DNA of 64,000 bases from CANIGN01 sp041391385. Lineage in GTDB: Bacteria; Bdellovibrionota; UBA2428. Positions within the stretch are counted from its first letter, which is position 1. Every line of letters begins with the position of its first letter. The stretch is from contig JAWKOD010000003.1 in NCBI GenBank assembly GCA_041391385.1, positions 124,001-188,000 of the forward strand, read 5' to 3'. A program made the position numbers and the translations under genes. This document shows, piece after piece, positions 8,470-16,325 of the stretch. Under the pieces are notes generated by a model. It searched no databases. It saw only the letters and a list, made by a program, of their open reading frames with translations, and was not told where the DNA came from.

Positions 8470-9627
8470 TCACGGCTTATTTCTTGGCTGACCGATATTT
8501 CGTCCGAGTTTTTCAAAAACTTCTACCGAAGGTAACACCTTGAGAACTTCTGTCACTCCGTCTATCTCAATTCCTGCAAGCCTAATATAGCGTTGCATAG
8601 TCTTCAGGTCTTTCCATCCGCAGATTTTCTGAATCTGAATCGGTGGAACCCCCGACCTGATGAGCTGTGTTGCAAAGCAAGCTCGTAGCGCATGAAAACG
8701 AATCGAAGGAAGTCCTAGCCCAAGACAGAAACGCCTAAGCTCCACCGCTTGCCTACCGTCGTCCCATTTCCACGAACGAGGAAGAACAAACTTTCTCTTA
8801 AGCTTTTCCGATTCTTTTTTAAGCTCTAAAAGCATCACCTTCAGTTCAGACGAAATTGGTACAGTCCGACAATATCCAGACTTGGTAGACTTAATAACAT
8901 TTAATCGTTTGTTATATGATTTATTAACTGAAATTGTATTAGCGACTAAATCAACGTCATCCCATACTAAAGCATACAGTTCTCCATTTCTCATTCCTGT
9001 AAGTAAAGCCATTGCCCATATTGGATACCAAGGATCTTGAAGTTTTTTAGCGGCTTCTAACAGCCTTCTTATTTCAGAGATATTAAGAATTTCTGGCTTT
9101 GTTTCCTGCTCCCTACCCAAGTTAATTCCAACTGTGGGAGCTTGGAGCGTTCCAGAGAGCAACCTATTTTCAATTCCAAAATCAAAAACTCTATTTATAA
9201 CTGTCCTCATTCTCTTCATATGACTCAAAGAATACCCATCGGCTTTTAATTGCATAAACAGCTCTTTAACATCTGTCTTGGTTAATTCTGCTACTTCTCG
9301 ATTCCACCATGCTAGTGTGTGTTTTTGTATTGCCGCCACATAATCTAACTTAGATGTTTCTGCTAAACCCGAATCAATGTCTCGACGTATATAAGTTTCA
9401 AACTTATCAACCATAGAGCCCCAGACTTCACCACGATTCTCAAGTTGTACCAGCTCCCGCTCACATGATCTAAGGAGGCGAAGCTCTTCACGCTCCGCCT
9501 CTTTCATAGTTTCAAGTGCAGTAGTTCTTTTTTGAACTCGCAGATTCGCCTTTGTCTTGCTTCGTAAATTAACATACACTTCCCAACGTATTTCGCCATT
9601 AGGCATTTCATATTGCTTGATTGCCAT
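8470..9627 (-). CDS. int: Tyrosine integrase of the ICE
   Basis: A 385-residue tyrosine recombinase that would cut and rejoin DNA at the attachment sites. All catalytic residues are visible: R213 in TGMRNGEL, K249 in the beta-hairpin, H312 and R315 in FHALR, W338 at the His/Trp position (GWKD), and the nucleophile Y347 in MQRYIRL. An N-terminal arm-binding region (1-60) and a SAM-like core-binding domain (about 70-170) precede it. It is the last gene of the leftward operon, 16 bases after the excisionase-like gene, and is followed by a strong terminator and the left att site. Confidence 0.95.
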   Translation of the reverse strand: MAIKQYEMPNGEIRWEVYVNLRSKTKANLRVQKRTTALETMKEAEREELRLLRSCERELVQLENRGEVWGSMVDKFETYIRRDIDSGLAETSKLDYVAAIQKHTLAWWNREVAELTKTDVKELFMQLKADGYSLSHMKRMRTVINRVFDFGIENRLLSGTLQAPTVGINLGREQETKPEILNISEIRRLLEAAKKLQDPWYPIWAMALLTGMRNGELYALVWDDVDLVANTISVNKSYNKRLNVIKSTKSGYCRTVPISSELKVMLLELKKESEKLKRKFVLPRSWKWDDGRQAVELRRFCLGLGLPSIRFHALRACFATQLIRSGVPPIQIQKICGWKDLKTMQRYIRLAGIEIDGVTEVLKVLPSVEVFEKLGRNIGQPRNKP

Positions 9628-9643
9628 TGATATTTTCCTTTCT

Positions 9644-9907
9644 TTAAAAAAAAGGTTTCAACAAACTATCAAGGTCTGTGCGCAAAAATCTTAGTCTATG
9701 GCCAAAGCGATAAGATTTCACTTTGGCAGCGTAAACAAGATTTCTCAATTGCCCAACAGAGACACGTAAGTAATTAGCTGCTTCTTCAGAGGTCATCCAT
9801 TTACTGTCAAAGATCACATCGAGTTTTTTATTACTCGACTTTGCTTCTATGTTATCGACTTCGCTATTAACTGCCAAGAGTTTTTGCAGATTCGAGCGGT
9901 TACTCAT
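9644..9907 (-). CDS. xis: Excisionase-like helix-turn-helix protein
   Basis: An 87-residue protein with a MerR-type winged helix of the excisionase (helix_turn_helix_17) family at about 37-85: MTSEEAANYLRVSVGQLRNLV followed by the wing (KSYRFGHRLRFLRTDLDSLL). Such proteins bend DNA at the attachment site and steer the integrase towards excision. It overlaps the preceding gene by 8 bases and sits 16 bases before int, the usual xis-int order. The gene symbol rests on domain and position. Confidence 0.8.
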   Translation of the reverse strand: MSNRSNLQKLLAVNSEVDNIEAKSSNKKLDVIFDSKWMTSEEAANYLRVSVGQLRNLVYAAKVKSYRFGHRLRFLRTDLDSLLKPFF

Positions 9908-10277
9908 GGCCTACCTCGACACTATCGGCCTTAAGTCTTGCACTTTGGCTCTTATTCACGGTTCTAGGCTTCAATCGCACGCGCTGGAGGAATTCGGCCA
10001 AGTCGACCTTTTCTCCGCGTTCTTGGGCCTGCTCAATCTCTTTAATGGCATATTTAAGAAAGCGCACCTCGTTGTAATTAAGATCAGCTATTTCCTTTTC
10101 CTCGACAGAAGAAAGATTCTCTGGCTTGTTCATGATGAGCCAGTCCACGAGCTTTCTTCGAGACAAATCTACACCTTGTCTGGATGATGTTACTTTCTCG
10201 ATCCATTTATCAAGTTTCTGAGTGGCTTCAAGACTTAAAACAACTCTTTCGATTGTTTCTATTTTCTTATTTTTCAT
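9900..10277 (-). CDS. Small DNA-binding-like protein (ribbon-helix-helix candidate)
   Basis: A 125-residue protein. The N-terminal VVLSLEATQKLDKWIEKV followed by DLSRRKLVDWLIM has the strand-helix-helix pattern of ribbon-helix-helix proteins, which in conjugative elements often act as relaxosome accessory factors or repressors. The rest is a charged helical stretch. The ATG at 10277 is chosen because GAGGAA precedes it at good distance; an upstream in-frame start at 10301 would overlap the previous gene more deeply. Function is inferred from fold-like pattern and location between a lipoprotein and xis. Confidence 0.6.
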   Translation of the reverse strand: MKNKKIETIERVVLSLEATQKLDKWIEKVTSSRQGVDLSRRKLVDWLIMNKPENLSSVEEKEIADLNYNEVRFLKYAIKEIEQAQERGEKVDLAEFLQRVRLKPRTVNKSQSARLKADSVEVGHE

Positions 10278-10282
10278 AATGA

Positions 10283-10519
10283 TTAGTTCCTCGTCTTCCA
10301 CGCGCTAGGCTCTTCGATGACATAGACCTTGTGTGCTTCAATAAAAGTATTTCCCTCAATTCGATCAGGAACAGAAATCATTTTGACTTTTGCTCCTCTT
10401 AACGATGGGAACTTATCAAGCGGATTATGTTTCGTTGCACATGAAGATAAAAATATGCAGACAACTGCGATACTCATAAGGTTTAGTTTCGTTTTTTGTT
10501 TTTCTTTGGTTTTGTTCAT
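10283..10519 (-). CDS. Small lipoprotein, VirB7-like candidate
   Basis: A 78-residue protein with an N-terminal basic stretch, a hydrophobic helix and a lipobox (IFLSSCA), with Cys at about residue 28. The mature part is about 50 residues. VirB7-type lipoproteins of this size anchor the outer-membrane part of type IV secretion systems next to VirB9. None of the virB genes upstream encodes a lipoprotein, so this is the best candidate for that slot, although it is displaced from the usual B6-B8 position. AAAGGA precedes the ATG. Confidence 0.55.
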   Translation of the reverse strand: MNKTKEKQKTKLNLMSIAVVCIFLSSCATKHNPLDKFPSLRGAKVKMISVPDRIEGNTFIEAHKVYVIEEPSAWKTRN

Positions 10520-10582
10520 AAAAGGTATCCTTTTTGTATAATTTGATGATTGATTTGGGGGTTCATAGGGACATGGGGGGAG

Positions 10583-11491
10583 TCAGTCACAGCGAAGCGC
10601 CTCCCCTGTTGCGGCACAAGTGCTCGGAACTGTTGGGGCAAGCCTCGTATCAAGAACACAGTTGACTTGATTTTTTTCCAATGATTTTCCACGGGTTTTC
10701 CAAGTTTTTTCCCCAAAGCAAGTGTTCATTAAACCCATGAGTTTCTGATCGCTCTTGGCTGACGACACAAGCCTTGCGTTCCAGCCGTTCTCGATAAAGT
10801 CTTGAAGTAAAATAAAATGATGCTTACACGTAGTGGAGTATCTATCTGTTTGAAGCTCGCCAGAAATTGCATTAATGATTTTTTCTGATTCTACAATCCA
10901 AACAACAGCATCAATGTCATGTGACAAAGAATAAAGTAAAATACTCTCACGGTAACGCTCCGCTGATTTTCTTGAAGTCTCTACTTCGAGTGCCACAATT
11001 TTCTTTGTAACGCCCTTGTCATAAATCCAATATCCATCAGCTCTATGTGTGCCTTCTTTTTTGAGAGTCACGGGAAGGCAATCAGGATGAATGCGTCTAA
11101 GTTCCTGCTCGGTTACAAGCTTAAGATTATCCGATAAGGCATTAACCTCCAAGTACGGCCCAAGGTGAGCTGCTTGCACAAATAAATCGTGGGTCGGGTT
11201 TTCTGACTTATAGCCGCTTTGAATAAGTTCAGGCAAAAAGCTTTTTAGAGCTGCATAGCTTTTGTCGGTAAGCGTCCACGCAAAACCTGGCCTCGGCGCA
11301 AACACACGAAGCACATCAAGAAAGCCTTCTTCCTTAAGGCGATTAAGCCTCTTATAAAGCGTATGTGAGCTAGTTTTGAAGTAATTGGCATATCTACAGC
11401 TCAAAGCGGAACTTGTCGCCAATTTCCAACGCCAGAGGAATTTAAAGATCACAAGGTCGTGGTCTGTGATCTCCATATCTTTTTTACTCAC
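10583..11491 (-). CDS. Replication-relaxation family protein, possible DNA-processing protein for transfer
   Basis: A protein of about 302 residues resembling the replication-relaxation (Replic_Relax) family of mobile elements. An N-terminal winged helix (about 5-70: DHDLVIFKFLW, ALSCRY, LYKRLNRLKEEGFL) is followed by a nuclease-like part with THDLFVQA and HRADGYWIYD...KKIVALEVETSRKSAERY, whose Asp, Glu and Lys arrangement recalls restriction-like folds. The GTG at 11491 is preferred: GGAGGA precedes it and it overlaps the ftsK-like stop (GTGA), which suggests coupled translation. No standard relaxase is present in the element, so this protein is the best candidate to recognise or process the transfer origin. 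That role is inference. Confidence 0.65.
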   Translation of the reverse strand: MSKKDMEITDHDLVIFKFLWRWKLATSSALSCRYANYFKTSSHTLYKRLNRLKEEGFLDVLRVFAPRPGFAWTLTDKSYAALKSFLPELIQSGYKSENPTHDLFVQAAHLGPYLEVNALSDNLKLVTEQELRRIHPDCLPVTLKKEGTHRADGYWIYDKGVTKKIVALEVETSRKSAERYRESILLYSLSHDIDAVVWIVESEKIINAISGELQTDRYSTTCKHHFILLQDFIENGWNARLVSSAKSDQKLMGLMNTCFGEKTWKTRGKSLEKNQVNCVLDTRLAPTVPSTCAATGEALRCD

Positions 11492-13008
11492 GACACTTCC
11501 TCCCATTTCAATTCTGGAAGTGAGGAGCTTCTCTCATCGAGGTCAAAGTTTTTATCTTTTTGATCCAAAACCACGTCTTCTTGCTCAGAGGCTTCAGGCA
11601 CTGACTCTTCTTCCCGAATAAGATTTGCTTTTATAAACTCCCGTCTTGTTTCGTCTGATGAAATAAAGGGTAGCTGTAGCTCAGTGTAAATTCCTTGCTC
11701 TTTCCAGATCGCACGTCCCGCGTGCTCGGAAGAAATTTGAGTGGCGCGAGCGGAGTCAATGATCGTATTACTTGAAGCAATATCACTCATAAAGAAGGCG
11801 AGCCTTCCCACAAGGTGCGCTTTAAGTTTTGTATCGACACTCCTAAGATCAGGTCGTTGTGTGGCAATAACTAAACTTATTCCAGCCGCACGCCCCTTAG
11901 CCCCAATGATCTCAGCCAAACTTCTAGCAGAAGTGGCGTCCTTGGAGGATGTTTTCTGGCTAGACATGAAAAGCGAGGATGCTTCGTCAACAACAAGCAC
12001 AATACGTCGTAATCTTGCCTCAGAAGAAATCGCCTTTGTCCATTTGATCTTTTCTTGTTTTGTATTTTTCAAGTCGTCAATCGACAGCAACTTATTGTTT
12101 TTCAAAAACTGCATTCGGTCAGAGCGAATATGTTCAAGCTCTTTTAAAAAGCCAATGGCTCCGCCGACGTTATCAGCACATCTAAAATTTCTTGATCCTT
12201 CAAACACGGCAGCCTCCGTGCCATCTTTCAAATCCACATACCAAACTTCTGTGTTTTTCAGCCTGACAAGCAGGTAAGTCACAAGGAATCTTAAAAAAGA
12301 ACTTTTCCCCTTACCCGTACTCCCTCCCACAAGTATATGGGGAGCATCGGCAAAGCTTGTCGTTACCCAACCCACACGGCCAAGCCCAATGGGAAAATGT
12401 CCATCACTAAAAGTAGGAGTTCCAGCAAAACTAAGAGAAGTTGGGAGCGATGTTGAGGCATACCGAATAACAATAATGTGAGGATTTCTAGGATCAGGAC
12501 TTATGTCATCAATGGAGAAAAAAGTGGCCTCCAAGTAATCCTTGGCCTCAATAAACTTCCTCATGGGGATACCGTTCGTAAAAAACCGCATTTCATAAAC
12601 CGCGTTATCTAGCGCCCTATTTGAAATGTATTTAGGAAGTAGTCCCGCATGGGTGACTAGCCCTGCGTTCTGGAAACACGCCTTGACGCGCGCATAAAAC
12701 CTTTTAAAGCGAAAGTATCTATAGGCTCCATAAGCAATGTGGCCCGCAAAAAGCCCCACTAGCTTATAAGCAACAAAGAATTTTGTGGGGTAGAAAAATT
12801 CTATTCCTAGCGTTTTAAGTAAGTAGAAATCAAATCCTGTAACGACAAACAGAAAGAAAGTCACTTGATAAATAGTTAAGGGGACAATGGGGATTCTCTT
12901 ATCCCTATAGCCGTAATAGTTCTCAGTAACAATTGAAGTAAGAAGAGAACAAAGCTCCCCCAGACCCTTTTCAAAGCTTGCGGCCCAATCAGCATTTTTA
13001 GAAGCCAT
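11488..13008 (-). CDS. FtsK/SpoIIIE-type DNA-transport ATPase (coupling-protein candidate)
   Basis: A protein of about 506 residues. Two membrane segments near the N-terminus (about 40-60 and 75-95) are followed by a cytosolic FtsK/HerA-type ATPase domain with Walker A GGSTGKGKSS (about 226-235) and Walker B RRIVLVVDEAS (about 335-345), then ATQRPD. This architecture fits inner-membrane DNA pumps such as TcpA and could replace the absent VirD4. The ATG at 13008 is chosen for the AAGGA 8 bases before it. It overlaps the VirB10-like gene upstream by 11 bases and the replication-relaxation gene downstream by 4. Confidence 0.8.
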   Translation of the reverse strand: MASKNADWAASFEKGLGELCSLLTSIVTENYYGYRDKRIPIVPLTIYQVTFFLFVVTGFDFYLLKTLGIEFFYPTKFFVAYKLVGLFAGHIAYGAYRYFRFKRFYARVKACFQNAGLVTHAGLLPKYISNRALDNAVYEMRFFTNGIPMRKFIEAKDYLEATFFSIDDISPDPRNPHIIVIRYASTSLPTSLSFAGTPTFSDGHFPIGLGRVGWVTTSFADAPHILVGGSTGKGKSSFLRFLVTYLLVRLKNTEVWYVDLKDGTEAAVFEGSRNFRCADNVGGAIGFLKELEHIRSDRMQFLKNNKLLSIDDLKNTKQEKIKWTKAISSEARLRRIVLVVDEASSLFMSSQKTSSKDATSARSLAEIIGAKGRAAGISLVIATQRPDLRSVDTKLKAHLVGRLAFFMSDIASSNTIIDSARATQISSEHAGRAIWKEQGIYTELQLPFISSDETRREFIKANLIREEESVPEASEQEDVVLDQKDKNFDLDERSSSLPELKWEEVS

Positions 13009-13858
13009 AGGCGTCATCCTTCTTTGAGAAATACAAAACAAACTCTTTACCAGCCGAAATCGGAGTTACGACCTCTTTTGACTGTGCGTTTGAAATTGTA
13101 TTTTGAGCCTCGTCATTCGCAACACGCGAAGCTCCCTCTAAAAAAGCATTCTCTACGGTGCCACCAAGCTTCCTCCCCATAGTGGAGCGTGTTTGAAGTC
13201 CATCTGCTAAGCCTCCAAGGAAAGTAAATGCGATTTTATGGGCCACATTCCAAGCCTTTTGCTTTGCTTGACTAGGGGCTATGCCCTCAAGTGCGTCTGC
13301 CTCATCAAAGGCCGAGGCCACGACAGAGAACTTATCTCCCGTAATGGCCTCCATTGTGTGAAAGTTAATGAGTATCCGCTCAGGACTTGCCGCTGTTACT
13401 TTTCCCACTACTTCAGCCCCCGCTCTTGAGACAAGCTCTCCGTTGACTCTAAAATTTTCTAGGAGTTTTGCGTGCACTTGACCCTTTGCGACTGAGTGCA
13501 CGAGCTTGGCTTTGATTTTGATTTCTGGGATATCAAGCGCATCGTAACGAGTAAGCAGTCGGGGCGCCTCAAAAGCAGTCCGACTTTTTTTCTTTGCTTT
13601 AACTTTAACTGTAGATTCATCAATCAATTCGCCGCTGGAATAAACCTCAGCCTCTATCAAATCCTCTTTGGAAACTCGCACTTCTTCTACAGGCTTTTTA
13701 AAAAATAAAGTCGTCGCAATAAGTGCTAAAACGATAAAAGACCCCAAAATAACATTGTTTTTTGCTCTCTTTTCATCCTCAACAACTGAAAAAGTGTTTT
13801 TGATGTTTCGCCTTACTTGTCCAATCGTGGTTTTCCCAATTTCCTCATTTTTTTCCAC
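12998..13858 (-). CDS. VirB10/TrbI-like type IV secretion protein
   Basis: A 286-residue protein with a short cytosolic tail, one membrane helix (about 38-56, NVILGSFIVLALIATTLFF), a linker, and a C-terminal beta domain. The C-terminal part shows features of the VirB10/TrbI fold: a VNGELVSRAGAEVVGKV strand, GDKFSVVASAFD, and the stretch DGLQTRSTMGRKLGGTV before the last helix. It would span the envelope and join the inner-membrane ATPases to the outer core. It is smaller than most VirB10 proteins (about 380-450) and has only a short proline-poor linker. It overlaps its neighbours on both sides. Confidence 0.7.
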   Translation of the reverse strand: MEKNEEIGKTTIGQVRRNIKNTFSVVEDEKRAKNNVILGSFIVLALIATTLFFKKPVEEVRVSKEDLIEAEVYSSGELIDESTVKVKAKKKSRTAFEAPRLLTRYDALDIPEIKIKAKLVHSVAKGQVHAKLLENFRVNGELVSRAGAEVVGKVTAASPERILINFHTMEAITGDKFSVVASAFDEADALEGIAPSQAKQKAWNVAHKIAFTFLGGLADGLQTRSTMGRKLGGTVENAFLEGASRVANDEAQNTISNAQSKEVVTPISAGKEFVLYFSKKDDAYGF

Positions 13859-14216
13859 GAGGTGCCTCTCCCTTACGAAGCTCGACGGAATCCCTTACAA
13901 CCACCATTTGCTTAGCTGCCTGATTCGTTACAAGTTTTAGAGAAAACCTTCGTCCAAAGACGTAAACAAAAAGTGCTGATTTTGCGCCCTTCACTTTAGG
14001 AGTCAAAATAAGGTCTGTCTCTACGGGAGTAAGCGCAAATTGACTGGGATTCACCAGCACCACCTTAGATGGAGGCGCTGGAAAACTAATCGCTGTCCCC
14101 TGTGGGGACACCTGAACAAAAACGCTCTCTTCGCTTGAAAGAAAAACGGTTTTTGCTGGCTCAGCCATAAGGAGTGAAGAGAAAAAAAGACAAATGAGCA
14201 AAATACTACTTCTCAT
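13845..14216 (-). CDS. VirB9-like secreted protein
   Basis: A 123-residue protein with a Sec signal peptide (SSILLICLFFSSLLMAEP) and a beta-rich mature part. Its place directly between the VirB8-like and VirB10-like genes fits VirB9/TrbG, the periplasmic component of the outer-membrane core. It is much shorter than normal VirB9 (about 230-290) and could correspond to only one domain, or to a TraK-like protein. The call rests mainly on gene order and size of the signal peptide. Confidence 0.5.
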   Translation of the reverse strand: MRSSILLICLFFSSLLMAEPAKTVFLSSEESVFVQVSPQGTAISFPAPPSKVVLVNPSQFALTPVETDLILTPKVKGAKSALFVYVFGRRFSLKLVTNQAAKQMVVVRDSVELRKGEAPRGKK

Positions 14217-14745
14217 TTGGCTTCTCCTTCACGACAGACACAAGCCTTAACCCATAGGGGTTTTTCTCGGAGCGAGTAACCCTTTCAACTTTTACAACAA
14301 GAGGGAAGGCAAAGGCTGAGCGAAGTTTCCCCACACGCACCACTCTGTCAGCGTTTACAAAAATCCCCTTCTCTGTGCGCTTTACTTCTTGCACAAGAAT
14401 GCTTTGGGTAATTTGTTTTGAAGCAAGCTCTTTTTCTTCAAGCTCGTGGGCTTTAGCTTGCTCTTTACTCAAAAGATCAAGCCCATGCATTGGAACTTGG
14501 CTATTAAAGCGACTCACTAGTGCTAAAGATAAGAAAGCCCCTAGCTCTTTGTCGCTGTCCTCGTTATTCACGGGAGTAATGACTTTTGTTTCTATGCTCG
14601 ATCTATCAATAAGAAGCGGATCACGCACGGCAAGCGTCGTGAGTGCCCCCGTTAAGAGACAACATGCCACCATAAGACTTAAGTTAGATAATTTTAAAAG
14701 CTCTCTTTCAGAAAAGCTTTCTTTTAAATGATTCAAATAATTCAT
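14206..14745 (-). CDS. VirB8/TraE-like inner-membrane protein
   Basis: A 179-residue bitopic protein with a cytosolic N-terminus, one membrane helix (about 22-42, LSLMVACCLLTGALTTLAV) and a periplasmic domain. This is the layout of VirB8/TraE proteins, which nucleate assembly of the type IV secretion channel. The position between the VirB6-like and VirB9-like genes agrees. It overlaps the VirB9-like gene by 11 bases. Sequence motifs alone would not prove the family. Confidence 0.6.
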   Translation of the reverse strand: MNYLNHLKESFSERELLKLSNLSLMVACCLLTGALTTLAVRDPLLIDRSSIETKVITPVNNEDSDKELGAFLSLALVSRFNSQVPMHGLDLLSKEQAKAHELEEKELASKQITQSILVQEVKRTEKGIFVNADRVVRVGKLRSAFAFPLVVKVERVTRSEKNPYGLRLVSVVKEKPNEK

Positions 14746-14757
14746 AATAATTTCCTT

Positions 14758-15639
14758 TTATTTTTTTGATTTTTTAGGTGTTCTTTTTGAAGACTTATTT
14801 ACAGAGCTAAATGTCAGGCTTTTGGGGGCTTCCATTCCTTTTGAAATGGCTTTTCCCGTAATTCTGGTAGGACTAAACATGTTCGCAACACCAGATAGCC
14901 CCATTGCTGAGTTCACTACGTTAGCAATTCCCTGTCCCGCAAGAGCACTCACCACCACAGGAGTCAAAAGCAGTGCTGATGCCAAAATGAGATTGTAGCT
15001 AATAACGGTGAGATAATTTACTTCTTCACTCGCACTCATAGAGCCCATCGCCGAGCTCCAAAGAAGCACTGCCGATATAGCCCACATGATTTTCCAACAG
15101 CAAACCTCTATCAAAGACCGAAATAGCATTTTCGTTGCTCCTTCAGTTGCAGGTGTCAGATAAAGAATAATCAGGATCGGCGATACGATATACAAAAGCA
15201 CCCACACATACATTGCTCCCGCGTTCACGATGAATACGGAAATATAGAGGAGAAAAAAAGTTATAAAAGCAAGAATCAAAATTCCCGTTTCTTTAAGACT
15301 TGTTAAATTCCATGAGAAATCCTTCAATTTGGCACCCATTTGATCCAAGACATTGTTGATCTCGTGAAAGCCGCCGATCTTTTCTGTCAAAGAATCTGTA
15401 AAGCTTGCCAGCGCATCAGAAATTTCAGGGTAAAAATACAAAAGCAGAAGTGAAATAAAAAGCCTACTCAGCGTTTCCCCCGCATTCGGCACAAAACTTA
15501 AAAACGAAAGCTTGAAGTAATCCGAAATCAAGCTCAGAGCAATCACAATGCCAGCAAGACTAAGTGCTGTATCAAACAAAATTGAATGTACCCTATGCGC
15601 TTCTGTAGAAATCCAAGAAGGATCAAAAAGCGTACTCAT
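14758..15639 (-). CDS. VirB6/TrbL-like multi-pass membrane protein
   Basis: A 293-residue protein with about six hydrophobic helices (near 23-42, 60-72, 118-140, 143-165, 180-202, 210-235) and a charged C-terminal tail. VirB6/TrbL proteins form the inner-membrane part of the conjugation channel and show the same pattern, including a Trp-rich central loop. It overlaps the VirB5-like gene by 4 bases, the normal virB5-virB6 order. The basic tail (KSSKRTPKKSKK) is probably cytosolic. Confidence 0.65.
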   Translation of the reverse strand: MSTLFDPSWISTEAHRVHSILFDTALSLAGIVIALSLISDYFKLSFLSFVPNAGETLSRLFISLLLLYFYPEISDALASFTDSLTEKIGGFHEINNVLDQMGAKLKDFSWNLTSLKETGILILAFITFFLLYISVFIVNAGAMYVWVLLYIVSPILIILYLTPATEGATKMLFRSLIEVCCWKIMWAISAVLLWSSAMGSMSASEEVNYLTVISYNLILASALLLTPVVVSALAGQGIANVVNSAMGLSGVANMFSPTRITGKAISKGMEAPKSLTFSSVNKSSKRTPKKSKK

Positions 15640-16325
15640 CTTCGCCCCCAGCGTGGAAGTGTGAAATCCACCTTAAGCTCACGCATCTGCTGAGCTAGAC
15701 CACTTGCTGATTCAATCGTCGTCTTTGAAAATTCCTTTTGCTCTTTGTTCTGAAGAGCAAGTGTCTGCGCTTGTATCTTAAGACTTGTTGCTTGCGCTCT
15801 AAGGCTTTGATTCATCACTGTCAGCATCACACCAAGACTTTGCGCTGTTAGCTTGGCAGCTCCCCCAGGCGACACCTCATGCGAATACTTTTTTATAAGC
15901 TCGCCAATTTGATCGACCTCTTTGGTGTATTTGTAAATGTCGTTATTTAAAACAACAGCCTCCGCCACACTTTGATCTGTATTTTTTTCTATTTCTTCGT
16001 TTTTTGAAGGAGTAATTTCGCCGTAAACCTTCTGAAGCTCCTTAATGGCAGACCCTATATTGCTCCAATCTTTGTAAATACCTGCATCCACATTAGGAAA
16101 AGTCGTATGGATCATCTGAAGAGAGTCGTTAATACCCGCATTGATCTCGCGCAAAAGATCGAGCTGATCCTCTTGGTTCTCAAGCATATCCTTCATGGTG
16201 AGTAGCTGCTGAAGCGTATTAAAAACAATCTCAATAAGCAGGGGGATGTCTCCGCCCCACATATCTGCTCGCGCAGGCTTTAGTGGAACTAGAAATAAAC
16301 ACATAGCTAAAACAAATTTTTTCAT
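15636..16325 (-). CDS. VirB5/TrbJ-like periplasmic protein
   Basis: A 229-residue protein with a signal peptide cleaved near ARA-DMWGGD. The mature part is predicted to be mostly helical, with heptad-like runs (about 45-75 and 170-215) as in VirB5/TrbJ pilus-tip or mating-channel proteins. The opening DMWGGDIPLLIEIV with a following coiled region resembles TrbJ. It overlaps virB4 by 4 bases upstream and virB6 by 4 bases downstream. Confidence 0.65.
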   Translation of the reverse strand: MKKFVLAMCLFLVPLKPARADMWGGDIPLLIEIVFNTLQQLLTMKDMLENQEDQLDLLREINAGINDSLQMIHTTFPNVDAGIYKDWSNIGSAIKELQKVYGEITPSKNEEIEKNTDQSVAEAVVLNNDIYKYTKEVDQIGELIKKYSHEVSPGGAAKLTAQSLGVMLTVMNQSLRAQATSLKIQAQTLALQNKEQKEFSKTTIESASGLAQQMRELKVDFTLPRWGRR